This document shows, in pieces, positions 52,353 through 61,435 of a stretch of 64,000 nt of DNA (the stretch's first letter is position 1; the number at the start of each line of letters is the position of its first letter). This DNA comes from CAXBBB01 sp963841855 (GTDB lineage: Bacteria; Bacteroidota; Rhodothermia; Rhodothermales; BA12): contig CAWJEJ010000005.1 in NCBI GenBank assembly GCA_963841855.1, positions 496,001 to 560,000 on the forward strand. Reading direction: 5' to 3'. The position numbers and the translations under genes are program-made. Under the pieces are notes generated by a model. It was given only the letters and a program-made list of their open reading frames with translations. It had not been told where the DNA came from and ran no database searches.

Positions 52353-55088
52353 TCACGCGGCGACGCTCTCGCCCTGCGCGCTCAGAAACTCGCGGAGCAC
52401 GTAGTGGAGGATGCCGCCGTTGCGGTAGTAGTCGACCTCGACGGGCGTGTCGAGACGGACCGTGGCCTCGAACGTCACCACTTCGCCGTTCTCACGCGTC
52501 GCCGTGACCGTCAGCGTCTGGCGCGGCTGCACGTCGTCGGTGACTGGGATGTCGAACGTCTCGGTTCCGTCCAACCCGAGCGATTCGGCGTTTTGGCCCT
52601 TAGCGTATTCGAGCGGAAGCACGCCCATGCCGATCAGGTTCGACCGGTGGATGCGCTCGAACGAGTCGACGATGACGGCTTTGACGCCCAGCAGGATCGT
52701 GCCCTTGGCGGCCCAGTCGCGCGAGCTGCCCATGCCGTAGTCCTTGCCGCCCAAAACGACGAGCGGCGTGCCAGCTTCGACGTACTGCATCGCGGCGTCG
52801 TAGATCGGCTCGACCTGTCCCGTCGCGAAGTTGCGCGTGATGCCGCCCTCGGTCCCCGGCAGCATTTGATTCTTGATGCGGATGTTGGCGAACGTGCCCC
52901 GCATCATGACTTCGTGGTTGCCACGGCGGCTGCCGTACGAGTTGAAGTCGAACGGACGAACGCCGTTCTCGATCAGGTACGTTCCGGCGGGCGCGTCGGC
53001 CTTGATGGCGCCAGCGGGCGAGATGTGATCGGTCGTCGTCGAGTCGCCTGCTTTGAGTAGCACGCGGGCGCCTCTGATGCCGCTGATGGTCGGCGTCTCA
53101 GGCGTCAGGCTCGTGAAGAACGGCGGCTCCTGTACGTATGTCGACGCGCTGTCCCACTCGTAGATCGCGCCTTCGGGAATGCGGATGGCGTTCCACTCGG
53201 GGTTCGAGTCTTCGATGCCGTCGTACTCGCGCGCATACATCTCGGGCGTGATGACCGCCTCAATGGTCTGCTTGATCTCGTCGGACGTGGGCCACACGTC
53301 GCGCAGGTAGACTTCGTTGCCCTGCTCATCCGTCCCTAGCGGATCGTTGTTCAGATCCGTGTCGACCGTCCCAGCCAGCGCGTAGGCGACTACGAGCGGC
53401 GGCGATGCGAGGTAGTTGGCCTGCACCTTCTGGTGGATGCGCCCCTCGAAGTTACGGTTGCCACTGAGCACGCCCGATACGATGAGGTTGCCCTCGTCGA
53501 TGGCGGCGACCGTCTCGGCCGGAAGCGGGCCGCTGTTACCGATACACGTCGTGCAGCCGTAGCCGACAAGGTTGAAGCCCAGCGCGTTGAGATAGGTCAT
53601 CAGACCTGCATCTTGCAGGTACTCGGTGACCACCTTAGATCCGGGCGCTAGGCTCGTCTTGACATAGGGTTTGACCTTGAGGCCGCGCTCGACCGCTTTC
53701 TTGGCGACTAGCGCCGCTCCGATCATGACCGACGGATTCGACGTGTTGGTGCAGCTCGTGATCGCCGCGATCGTCACGTCTCCATGGCGGAGCATCAGAT
53801 CCTCGCCGCCCTTTTTGTTGGCATAGTGACCCGTGTTCGCCACGTCCTCGGGCTTCATGCCAAACCCTTGCGGACCGGCAGGCGAAACGAGCGACGCCGC
53901 GAACGACTCCTTGACGTCAGGCAGCGAGATGCGGTCCTGGGGACGTTTGGGTCCCGCCATCGAAGGCACCACGTCCGACAGGTCGAGGTCGAGCACGTCG
54001 AGGTACTGCGGGTCGGGCGTCTCGGCCGTGCGGAAGAGGCCCTGCTCCTTGTAATAGCGCTCGACCGTCTGGACGAGTTCTTCGGGGCGACCGGTCCGGC
54101 GCAGGTAGCCCAGCGTCTCGTCGTCGACTGGAAAGAAGCCCATCGTCGCGCCGTACTCGGGTGCCATGTTGGCGATCGTCGCGCGGTCGGGCAGCGTCAG
54201 GTTGCTCAGGCCCTGGCCGAAGAACTCGACGAACTTACCTACGACGCCGTACTTACGCAGCATCTCGGTGACGCCGAGCACCAAGTCGGTCGCCGTTGCC
54301 CCTTCGGGCATCTCACCCGACACGCGCACGCCGATCACTTCGGGCATGAGCATGTAGATCGGCTGGCCGAGCATGACCGCCTCGGCCTCGATGCCGCCGA
54401 CGCCCCAACCCATCACGCCTAAGCCGTTGATCATCGTCGTGTGACTGTCAGTGCCTACGAGCGAGTCAGGGTAAATGACTTCGAGCCCTTCCTCGGGCCG
54501 GCGCCAGACACCCTCGGCGATGTACTCCAGGTTGACCTGGTGGCAGATACCGCTAGCGGGTGGGACGACGGAGAAGTTCTCGAACGCCTGCTGGCCCCAG
54601 CGCAGAAACTCGTAGCGCTCCTTGTTGCGCGTGAACTCCAGCTCGGAGTTGAGCTTGAGCGCTTCGGGCACGCCGTAGTGGTCGACCATGACCGAGTGGT
54701 CGATCACGAGGTGGACGGGCACGCGCGGGTTGATCTCGTTGGGATCACCGCCCAAACGCGCCATCGCGCTGCGCATCGCCGCGAGGTCAACGACGGCCGG
54801 GACGCCGGTGAAGTCCTGCAAGAGCACACGCGCAGGCATGAAGGGAATCTCTTCCTTGGCGGGCTGCTTGGGATCATAGGCCGCCAAGCGTTCGATGTCA
54901 TCCTGGGTGACCAGGTGGCCGTCGCCGTTGCGTAGGAGGGCTTCGAGCAAGATGCGGATCGAGACCGGCAGGCGCGTGATGTCGCCCAACCCGGCCTTGC
55001 CAATGGCGTCGAGGCGGTAGAGGTAGGCGCTGCCCGATCCGGTGTCGAACGTGTCGCGGGCGTTGAGGAAGTCGTGGGATTCGGGCAT
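52353..55088 (-). CDS. acnA: Aconitate hydratase A
   Basis: A 911-residue [4Fe-4S] aconitase isomerising citrate and isocitrate in the TCA cycle. Cluster cysteines are in ITSCTNTSNPS and GYGCTTCIGNSGPL. Active-site blocks include DSHTTMINGLGVMGWGVGG and the swivel domain GSSRDWAAKG. The architecture and length match the AcnA/IRP-type, not the shorter mitochondrial type. The start is ATG 55086-55088. The 199-bp gap to the divergent metalloprotease holds promoters for both. On the minus strand TACGTTTT is a weak -7 candidate. Confidence 0.95.
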   Translation of the reverse strand: MPESHDFLNARDTFDTGSGSAYLYRLDAIGKAGLGDITRLPVSIRILLEALLRNGDGHLVTQDDIERLAAYDPKQPAKEEIPFMPARVLLQDFTGVPAVVDLAAMRSAMARLGGDPNEINPRVPVHLVIDHSVMVDHYGVPEALKLNSELEFTRNKERYEFLRWGQQAFENFSVVPPASGICHQVNLEYIAEGVWRRPEEGLEVIYPDSLVGTDSHTTMINGLGVMGWGVGGIEAEAVMLGQPIYMLMPEVIGVRVSGEMPEGATATDLVLGVTEMLRKYGVVGKFVEFFGQGLSNLTLPDRATIANMAPEYGATMGFFPVDDETLGYLRRTGRPEELVQTVERYYKEQGLFRTAETPDPQYLDVLDLDLSDVVPSMAGPKRPQDRISLPDVKESFAASLVSPAGPQGFGMKPEDVANTGHYANKKGGEDLMLRHGDVTIAAITSCTNTSNPSVMIGAALVAKKAVERGLKVKPYVKTSLAPGSKVVTEYLQDAGLMTYLNALGFNLVGYGCTTCIGNSGPLPAETVAAIDEGNLIVSGVLSGNRNFEGRIHQKVQANYLASPPLVVAYALAGTVDTDLNNDPLGTDEQGNEVYLRDVWPTSDEIKQTIEAVITPEMYAREYDGIEDSNPEWNAIRIPEGAIYEWDSASTYVQEPPFFTSLTPETPTISGIRGARVLLKAGDSTTTDHISPAGAIKADAPAGTYLIENGVRPFDFNSYGSRRGNHEVMMRGTFANIRIKNQMLPGTEGGITRNFATGQVEPIYDAAMQYVEAGTPLVVLGGKDYGMGSSRDWAAKGTILLGVKAVIVDSFERIHRSNLIGMGVLPLEYAKGQNAESLGLDGTETFDIPVTDDVQPRQTLTVTATRENGEVVTFEATVRLDTPVEVDYYRNGGILHYVLREFLSAQGESVAA

Positions 55089-55287
55089 GGAGAGGGCAAA
55101 AAGGTCGGAAGTCGAAAACGTATCTCTCAGCTAACGAACGGGCCGCCGCGTAGGTCCGCCGCACGATGGCGGATTGAGCGCGAAACGGGTCAGGCGAGAG
55201 CACGCACGCCGACGACTCTGCACGTGCTGTTAAAAAACCTGCACCTATATTGCCCGTACGCCCGCCCTTCGCCTCACCCCAAAGTCC

Positions 55288-57846
55288 GTGATCCCGATTC
55301 GCTCCGTCGCCCTCCTCTCCGCCGTCGTTCTGCTCGCAGGCTGCGCCGGATCGCGCCCCGACGTCTCCGCCCCGCCAGCTTCGGCTGCCTCTGCCTCCAA
55401 GTCCAAGACGAAGAGCGTTGCCGACGCCACCAAGGGCAGCATCCGCCACGATGGGCTGCTGACGCTCTTCCGCGACTCGACATCGGGGAGCATGCAGATG
55501 CTGATCACGCCCGAGCAGGTCGGCGAGCAGTTGATCTACGTCGTCCACGTCACCGACGGCATCCCGCGCGGCGGCTCGTTTAGGGGGCAGTACCGCGACA
55601 ACCGCGTGTTCACGATCCGCCGCTTCTTTGACCGCGTCGAGTTCGTGGCCGAGAACGACCGCTTCTACTTCGACGAGGACAATGCCGTCAGCCGCGCCGC
55701 CGATGCTAACATGACCGAGTCGATTCTGGCCGTCCAGAAGATCGTCGCCGAAGACTCGACCGGCATCCTGATCGACGCCGACGGCATCTTCCTGAGCGAG
55801 AGCCTGGCCCGCATCCAGGCGCCGCGCAGACCCGGCACTCCGCCGACCGCGTTCGCTCTGGGCCGCCTGTCCAAGGAGAAGACCAAAATCACCGACCTGC
55901 GCGCCTATCCCGAAAACACCGACGTCGTCGTCCAGTACGTCTACGACAACCCGGACGCGCTTAACCCAGGCGGAAGCGAAGTCGCCGACGCGCGCAGCAC
56001 GGCCATTTCGGTCCAGCACTCGTTCATCGCCCTACCCGCTGTCCCGATGGAGCCACTGATGGACGACCCGCGCGTGGGCTACTTCACGACCGAGCGCACC
56101 GACCTGACGAGCGCCAGCGTGACGCCCTACCGCGACATGGTCCACCGCTGGCGTCTGGTCAAGCAGAATCCTGGCGCCGCAATGAGCGACCCCGTCACGC
56201 CGATCACGTTCTGGATCGAAAACACGACGCCGGTCGAATACCGCGACGTGGTGCGCCGCGCCGCGCTGCAGTGGAACCTGTCGTTCGAGAAAGCAGGCTT
56301 CTCCAACGCCCTCGTCATCGAACAGCAGCCCGACGACGCCGACTGGGAAGCTGGCGACGTGCGCTACAACGTGCTCCGCTGGACGAGCAGCCCGACGCCC
56401 CCGTTCGGCGGCTACGGCCCCAGCTACGTCGACCCCCGCACGGGTGAGATCATCGGATCGGACATCATGCTCGAGTACTCGTCGCTCATAGGCGCCAAAC
56501 GCAACGCCGACCTCTACGACGACGCGATGGGACTGAGTGACGCACACGACCACGACGCGTGGGGCCACAAGCCGTGGGACTGCGGCTTGCTCGCCGCCGT
56601 CGCCGGAGAAACGGCGCTAGCTCAGGTAGCACTCGCCGTCCGAGGCGCCGGACCGATGGCCGACGAAGCCTTGGTCGAGGAGTTTTTGTACTTCCTCGTG
56701 CTCCACGAGATCGGTCACACGCTCGGTCTCAACCACAACATGAAAGCCAGCCAGATGCTCTCGCCGACCCAGGTGCACGACGCGAGCTTGACTCGGCGCG
56801 TCGGACTGGTCGGATCTGTGATGGACTATCCGGCCGTCAACGTCGCCCCGCCGGGCGTCGAGCAGGGCGAGTACTACATCACCCGCCCCGGCCCCTACGA
56901 CGATTGGGCGATTCGCTTCGCCTACCAGCCGATGAGCGAGACCGAGCGCGACGCCCTGCTCGCCCGCTCGACCGAGCCCGAACTCGCCTTCGGTAACGAC
57001 GCCGACGACATGCGCGCGCCCGGCAAAGCGATCGATCCGCGCGTCATGGTCAACGACCTGTCGAGCGACGCCATCGCTTACGCCCAGGGCCGCTTCGCCC
57101 TCGTCGAAAGCCTGATGGACGACCTGATGACCGATTACCGCGCCAACCGTCAGGGGCAGAGCTACGACGAGCTGCGCCGCAACTTCGGCGTGTTGATGGG
57201 CCAGATCAGCCGCCAGACCGGCGTCGTGTCGCGCTACGTCGGCGGCGTCTACGTCGACCGCGCGTTCGTGGGGCAACCGGGCGAAACGCAGCCCTACACC
57301 CCGGTCGACGAGGCCACGCAGCGCCGCGCCGTCCAGGTGCTGACCGACTACCTGTTCGCCCCCGACGCGTTCGAGATGGACGCCGACCTGCTCGCCGCAC
57401 TCCAGCCGCAGCGACGCGGCTACAACTTCTTCGCCAGCGGAGAAGACCCACGCCTGCATGACCAGGTGCTCGGTATGCAAGCCCAGGTGCTCGCCCACCT
57501 GCTGCACCCCAACACGCTGGAGCGCGTGACCGACAGTCGCCTCTACGGCAACACGTACACACTCACCGAGATCGTCGACGACTTGGTAGCCGCAGGCTTC
57601 GAAGCCGACCGGACGGGCCCCGTCAACACGTTCCGCCAAAACCTGCAGATCGCGATGGTCGAAGGCATGATCGGCATCGTCGCCGACGAGCGCGACCGCT
57701 ACGACGCCCTGGCACAGACCGCCGCTCTCTACGGCCTGCGCCAGATCGAAGAGGTTCTCGACGCGCGACGGGGTGACGACTCCGAGACCGTCGCCCACGC
57801 GATGCGCCTCGACCTGCTCATCGACCGCGCCCTCAAAACAGACTAA
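55288..57846 (+). CDS. Zinc-dependent metalloprotease, lipoprotein (DUF5117/DUF4953 type)
   Basis: An 852-residue exported protein. The GTG start gives a lipobox signal (VALLSAVVLLAGC). The catalytic motif is LVLHEIGHTLGLNHN, an extended HExxHxxGxxH zinc site of the metzincin kind. The beta-rich N-terminal half (DUF5117-like) and a C-terminal DUF4953-like region agree with large outer-membrane-anchored metalloproteases common in Bacteroidota, about 800 residues long. Substrates are unknown. The start is supported by the lipobox immediately after it and by the absence of any later in-frame start before it. Confidence 0.86.
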   Translation: MIPIRSVALLSAVVLLAGCAGSRPDVSAPPASAASASKSKTKSVADATKGSIRHDGLLTLFRDSTSGSMQMLITPEQVGEQLIYVVHVTDGIPRGGSFRGQYRDNRVFTIRRFFDRVEFVAENDRFYFDEDNAVSRAADANMTESILAVQKIVAEDSTGILIDADGIFLSESLARIQAPRRPGTPPTAFALGRLSKEKTKITDLRAYPENTDVVVQYVYDNPDALNPGGSEVADARSTAISVQHSFIALPAVPMEPLMDDPRVGYFTTERTDLTSASVTPYRDMVHRWRLVKQNPGAAMSDPVTPITFWIENTTPVEYRDVVRRAALQWNLSFEKAGFSNALVIEQQPDDADWEAGDVRYNVLRWTSSPTPPFGGYGPSYVDPRTGEIIGSDIMLEYSSLIGAKRNADLYDDAMGLSDAHDHDAWGHKPWDCGLLAAVAGETALAQVALAVRGAGPMADEALVEEFLYFLVLHEIGHTLGLNHNMKASQMLSPTQVHDASLTRRVGLVGSVMDYPAVNVAPPGVEQGEYYITRPGPYDDWAIRFAYQPMSETERDALLARSTEPELAFGNDADDMRAPGKAIDPRVMVNDLSSDAIAYAQGRFALVESLMDDLMTDYRANRQGQSYDELRRNFGVLMGQISRQTGVVSRYVGGVYVDRAFVGQPGETQPYTPVDEATQRRAVQVLTDYLFAPDAFEMDADLLAALQPQRRGYNFFASGEDPRLHDQVLGMQAQVLAHLLHPNTLERVTDSRLYGNTYTLTEIVDDLVAAGFEADRTGPVNTFRQNLQIAMVEGMIGIVADERDRYDALAQTAALYGLRQIEEVLDARRGDDSETVAHAMRLDLLIDRALKTD

Positions 57847-57889
57847 CGAACGACGACGCGCCTTTCACACCGCCTCCCCGCGCCACGTC

Positions 57890-57920
57890 TTGACGCCCGG
57901 CGCGGGGAGGCGTAAGTTGG
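57890..57920 (+). promoter_or_regulatory. tRNA-Ala promoter, TTG-N20-TAAGTTGG
   Basis: A TTG at 57890-57892 and TAAGTTGG at 57913-57920 are separated by 20 bp, matching the Bacteroidota TTG-N19-21-TAnnTTTG promoter with one mismatch. Transcription would start about 5 bp before the tRNA. Confidence 0.6.
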
Positions 57921-57930
57921 GCGTTCTGTC

Positions 57931-58003
57931 GGGGCCATAGCTCAGTTGGTAGAGCGCTGCAATCGCACTGCAGAGGTCAGGAGTTCGACTCTCCTTGGCT
58001 CCA
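57931..58003 (+). tRNA. tRNA-Ala (anticodon CGC)
   Basis: A 73-nt cloverleaf. Acceptor GGGGCCA pairs with TGGCTCC, including the G3-U70 wobble that identifies alanine tRNAs. The D arm is present, the anticodon stem is CTGCA/TGCAG with loop ATCGCAC (anticodon CGC, reading GCG), and the T arm is AGGAG-TTCGACT-CTCCT. The discriminator is A and no CCA is encoded. Tyrosine integrases often use tRNA 3' ends, and the DNA to the right is accessory in character. Confidence 0.95.
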
Positions 58004-58009
58004 CCCCGA

Positions 58010-58052
58010 AAACGGCCCGGAAAGCAGCTTAAAGGCGCTTTCCGGGCCGTTT
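58010..58052 (+). terminator. tRNA-Ala terminator hairpin
   Basis: AAACGGCCCGGAAAGC (58010-58025) and GCTTTCCGGGCCGTTT (58037-58052) pair perfectly over 16 bp around an 11-nt loop. It begins 7 bp after the tRNA and ends in TTT. Confidence 0.85.
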
Positions 58053-58487
58053 CTCATTTGGCAGCTGGCGCACGTTAGCGACAGAAAACGACAGGTTTCG
58101 CCTACATTTGCGGACCATGTGCGGACCACTTTCCCCAGTCCGCACGCCCCCGAACCGGCTACGCCTTCGGCAGCGACGACCTGCGCAGCGCCCTGATGCT
58201 CTACCCCGCTGACGACCGCTACGCCACTCGCAACCTCGCCGTGCGCGACTCGGCAGGGGCGACGCGCGCCACCGTTTCGGCCATCGGACTATCGATTCCG
58301 GACGTGCTGCGTGATTTGCGCAGCACCAGCGCCTCTCCCCAGCTAGACCGCCTCGCTCGCTCCATCCAGCGCGCACTCGTCCATGCGCCCGGCAATAGCA
58401 CCTGACCCGACCTCACGCCGCTCCTTCTGTCGCGCAGCGCGCGTATCCCGCAGTCACAGATCCCCCCAGAACGGCAAACCCAGGCGC
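58053..58487. other. 435-bp non-coding or eroded stretch after the tRNA
   Basis: Contains a direct repeat TGCGGACCA (58109-58117 and 58120-58128) and a hairpin GTGCGGAC/GTCCGCAC (58119-58126, 58138-58145). From about 58160 to 58405 the plus strand encodes an unrecognised peptide (FGSDDLRSALMLYPADDRYA) that lacks a convincing start and may be the tail of a truncated gene. No integrase is visible. Confidence 0.45.
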
Positions 58488-58670
58488 CTATTCGGCCTCG
58501 TCGAGCACGATCAGAGGCGCATCCGCAGCCGCGCGCATCAGCTCGATGGCGTGCTCCGCGCCGCGACGACGGGCGTATCCCTCGCCCTGGGCGATGATTT
58601 CGTGGTTGCCCGCCCGCAGCCGCCAGTACCAGTGGCCATCGGAAAGAGAACGGTAGATCGTGAAGCGCAT
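58488..58670 (-). CDS. DUF1508 (YegP-like) small protein
   Basis: A 60-residue protein with a single DUF1508 unit: RFTIYRSLSDGHWYWRLRAGNHE, then IIAQGEGYARRRGAEHAIELM and a short tail. YegP-type proteins have two such units, and single-unit versions occur on plasmids and phages. Function unknown. The frame and length fit the family well, which supports a real gene despite its size. Confidence 0.75.
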   Translation of the reverse strand: MRFTIYRSLSDGHWYWRLRAGNHEIIAQGEGYARRRGAEHAIELMRAAADAPLIVLDEAE

Positions 58671-58715
58671 GACGGCGAGAGGTGAGTCGATGCGACAACC
58701 TATCGCGCCTGCCCG

Positions 58716-59120
58716 CTACTCGCCAGGTCGCTCCACCGCCCCCCGCTCGCGCAGCCACGCGATAACGTCGTCGTGCACGAAGACCGGCGCGCGGCCCTTC
58801 GAGAGCCGCACGTAGGGCAGGCCCTGCCGGATGAACGTCTCGGTCACGGTGCGCGGCTTGACCCCCAGCAGATCGGCCAGCCGAGCCAGCGTCAGGATCG
58901 ACGGCGTTCCGACGCCCGCCTGCTCGATCGCTCGGGGCAGCACGTGTTCGACCGTCTCTCGGATCGTCTTGCGCACGACGGCTGACGCCTCGCGCTCCTG
59001 CATCAGCAGCGTGCGGTTCTTCCCAGCGACGCGGCCCAGGTAGGTGACCGTCGTCCCGTGCCGGGGCGGATCTTCGTTCGGGTTGGTATTCGGCTGATCG
59101 TTCGGGGCGGGCTGATTCAT
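58716..59120 (-). CDS. Helix-turn-helix DNA-binding protein, excisionase-like
   Basis: A 134-residue protein. The N-terminal third is a disordered Asn/Pro-rich tail, the middle is helical, and the C-terminal 50 residues form a MerR/excisionase-type winged helix (LTLARLADLLGVKPRTVTETFIRQGLPYVRLSKGRAPVFVHDDVIAWL). Such proteins direct excision or regulate mobile elements. The start is ATG 59118-59120. The longer frame runs into the promoter region shared with the UmuD-like gene, 113 bp away and divergent. Confidence 0.75.
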   Translation of the reverse strand: MNQPAPNDQPNTNPNEDPPRHGTTVTYLGRVAGKNRTLLMQEREASAVVRKTIRETVEHVLPRAIEQAGVGTPSILTLARLADLLGVKPRTVTETFIRQGLPYVRLSKGRAPVFVHDDVIAWLRERGAVERPGE

Positions 59121-59233
59121 GTCGGGCGAGTTCGAGGAGTGGAGCAAAGTGCAACGGGCACGATGAAAACATAAGACCAGATGTTCGCACATATGAAACG
59201 CTCTTATCTTTTCTCTCTCCATCCCACCACCCC

Positions 59234-59710
59234 ATGGTCACTGTCACGCATATCTGGCGCGCGTCCGTCGGCTCCGCCTTCGCCGCCCCCTTCCTCCCGT
59301 TTCTCGTCCCCGGCGGCTTGCCGAGCCATTCCGACGACATGGAGGACGAACCGATGGACCTTGCCTCTCTGCTCATGGGCGATCCCGCCGAGACGTTCTT
59401 CGTCCGCATCACCGGCGACTCGTGCGCCGACTTCGGCGCGCGCAGCGGCGACGTGCTCATCGTCGACTCCAAAGCCGAGCCGGTCGATCGCGACATGGTC
59501 GTGGTCAGCATCGGGTCCGCAGTGATGGTCAAGCGCCTGCGCTACGGCGGCTCGGGCGACGGCGCGCCGGGTGCCTACCTCGAGTCAGGAGAAGGCTACG
59601 AAAACGTCCTCATCGGCGAGCACGACGAAGTGACCGTTAACGGCGTCGTCACCAGTTCCGTAACGCAGTTCGACGCCCAGCGCAGACTCGGCCGCCGCAT
59701 CAGCTACTGA
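59234..59710 (+). CDS. UmuD-like S24 self-cleaving protein
   Basis: A 158-residue member of the LexA/UmuD group. The catalytic Ser63 lies in TGDSC and the Lys100 in VMVKRL. Their 37-residue spacing equals Ser60/Lys97 of E. coli UmuD. Gly27-Gly28 falls where the Cys24-Gly25 cleavage bond would be. There is no N-terminal DNA-binding domain, so it is UmuD-like rather than LexA. No umuC follows, which is unusual, because UmuD normally works with the Pol V catalytic subunit. A TATCTTTT box lies about 20 bp before the start. Confidence 0.8.
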   Translation: MVTVTHIWRASVGSAFAAPFLPFLVPGGLPSHSDDMEDEPMDLASLLMGDPAETFFVRITGDSCADFGARSGDVLIVDSKAEPVDRDMVVVSIGSAVMVKRLRYGGSGDGAPGAYLESGEGYENVLIGEHDEVTVNGVVTSSVTQFDAQRRLGRRISY

Positions 59711-60431
59711 CAACGTCAGCTACTGACGACGAAGTAGACGCCAAACGAACGGGTCAGCAGAAAGAGATCACGCGCAGGGGGACGATGCCATCGCAGGCGA
59801 CACGCCGCCGCGCCTCGCGTCTGCGCTCGTGCCTCGCTCCGCTTGCACGCCCCGTCGCCTGTTGAATCGACGCAGGCAGCACGACCACCCAGAGCCGCCC
59901 GCCGCGCGTCTCCGTTTCTGCGGCACTCCGCTTGCCCGGCAGCCGGGGAGATAGCCGATGCGCCGCACCCAGGCCGCGCCGCCCTCGCACCTGCGCTCCC
60001 GTCCGCCGTGCCGCCGGTGTCGCTCCGGCCGCTCGCCCCGCGCGTCCCGTCGATCGTCGGTACCAGCCCGATAGTCCGCACGCCCCGCCGCGCTCGTCGC
60101 TGACGCTCCCACGCTCGGCCACCCGACCGATGCGCCGAGGGCTAGCCGCGCGTGGCACGGACCTGTGCGCCGCCCTGCGGGCGACGTAATCGCTTGGCGC
60201 CCGGGGGCGCTGCCAAGGTGGGCCGACGCTTCCGGCTACGCGCAAGGGTTCGCTTCGCCCAGTCCTCGCCTCACTCGCGTGCAGTGGCGCGCTCCGCTGC
60301 GGCTCCGGGCTGGCCCTTGCACTACGCCTGCCGACGCTACCCAGGGGCTTCCAGCCCCCGGGCGCAGCGCGGTTTCACCGCGTCGCACCACCAGTCAACG
60401 GGGGCACCTCCACTACAAGCCCCTCGGTCCA
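59711..60431. other. 721-bp GC-rich non-coding stretch
   Basis: Frames here are short and read as Arg/Pro/Ala strings on every strand. The sequence has unusual internal order: alternating runs of CGC and GCG, several short hairpins (for example GGGGCT-TCC-AGCCCC near 60343-60357) and the long-range stems noted separately at 60197-60364. It lies between the UmuD-like gene and a plasmid-type gene and may be a structured RNA or a conserved mobile-element spacer. Confidence 0.55.
60197..60364. ncRNA. Candidate structured RNA
   Basis: GCGCCCGGGGGC (60197-60208) and GCCCCCGGGCGC (60353-60364) are perfect 12-bp complements 144 nt apart. Inside them GCAAGGG (60242-60248) and CCCTTGC (60313-60319) pair. 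A small hairpin GGGGCT/AGCCCC sits just before the right outer arm and partly competes with it. High GC favours chance pairing, so this is a proposal only. Confidence 0.35.
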
Positions 60432-61007
60432 ATGTCCGTCCAAGCACTCCCCGCCCACACCTCACAGCTCGCCTCGCGCGGCATCCCCGCCGTCCAGCGC
60501 GGCGCGTCCGTCGTCGCCGTCACCCAGGTGCGCCCGTCGCCCACGCCCGCCATGTGGCTCGTCGTGCTCAGTCACGGCACGGCCGGCGGCACGCTCACCA
60601 ATCGCACGTCGCACCTCGTCGCGGCCCGCTCGCGCGTCGGTGCCATCGCCAACGCACGCGCCGCCGCTCACAAGCTGGCCGGTCAACTGGCACGCCAAGC
60701 CAAAGCGCCCACCTCGCCCGCACCGGCTCCGCTCTTCGCCCAGCCCGCACCGGTCGTCCGTGAGCCGTCGCCCGCCTACATCGGCTACGGCGCTCTTGAA
60801 GGCTGCGCGGTCACGCCGCTGCGTGGCGGTCTGGCAGGCTTTGAGCTTGAACTCACCGGCGCAGGCTGGCAGGGAGAAATCGAAACCGTCGGCCCGCGTG
60901 AAACGGCGCTGTGGCTGCTCTGCAACGAACTCACGCTGCTCGCTGCTCACCATCTCACCCCAGCAGGAAGCCGCCATCCACCAGGAACTGGCCGCGCGGC
61001 TGCATGA
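60432..61007 (+). CDS. Hypothetical mobile-element-type protein, possible 3' frameshift
   Basis: A 191-residue frame from ATG 60432. The N-terminal half is Ala/Ser-rich (RGASVVAVTQVRPSPTPAMW). The second half contains a compact domain (GGLAGFELELTGAGWQGEIET, ETALWLLCNELTLLA) seen in small plasmid or ICE proteins. At about 60950 the natural continuation appears in another frame (TISPQQEAAIHQELAARLHD, ending QRIAA at 61056), while this frame ends in a Pro/Gly-rich tail. One extra base near CTGCTCACC would explain it. Function unknown. Confidence 0.55.
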   Translation: MSVQALPAHTSQLASRGIPAVQRGASVVAVTQVRPSPTPAMWLVVLSHGTAGGTLTNRTSHLVAARSRVGAIANARAAAHKLAGQLARQAKAPTSPAPAPLFAQPAPVVREPSPAYIGYGALEGCAVTPLRGGLAGFELELTGAGWQGEIETVGPRETALWLLCNELTLLAAHHLTPAGSRHPPGTGRAAA

Positions 61008-61116
61008 CCGGCGCGCACGCCAAGCCCGCGCCCGTCGCCAGCGCATCGCCGCCTAAGCCGTCCCGTTCACACGCCCCGCCCGCCGCAACCCGGGCGGGGC
61101 ACTTCCACCCGACACC

Positions 61117-61395
61117 ATGCAACTCCCCATTTCCTTTCCGCTGGGCCGAATCGTCGCCACGCCCGGAGCGCTCGCTCTCGTCGAAGCGCACGCCGTCGAC
61201 CTACTGCCGCTGCTGATCCGCCACCGCTCGGGCGACTGGGGCGACGTGTGCGCCGACGACGCCCGCGCCAACCGCGAAGCACTCGACACCGGCCTGCGCA
61301 TCCTGTCGGCCTACGACACCGCCGCCGGTCGCCTGTGGATCATCACCGAAGCCGACCGCAGCGCTACCACCGTTCTGCTACCCTCTGAATATTGA
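61117..61395 (+). CDS. Conserved small plasmid/ICE-associated protein
   Basis: A 92-residue protein with LPISFPLGRIVATPGALALVEAH at the start, HRSGDWGDVCADDARANREAL in the middle and RLWIITEADRSATTVLLPSEY at the end. This arrangement belongs to a widespread small family found on plasmids and integrative elements, sometimes mislabelled as restriction-modification subunits. No function is known. It supports a mobile-element origin for the right end of the window. Confidence 0.75.
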   Translation: MQLPISFPLGRIVATPGALALVEAHAVDLLPLLIRHRSGDWGDVCADDARANREALDTGLRILSAYDTAAGRLWIITEADRSATTVLLPSEY

Positions 61396-61435
61396 TTCAC
61401 AACGCTCTGGCAGGAAAACCTGCTGGAGTTGTTTC

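Noticed and set aside
58219..59532. A 437-codon minus-strand frame across the DUF1508 and HTH genes
   Set aside because: Ser/Arg-rich shadow crossing three better-supported genes and both strands of their promoters.
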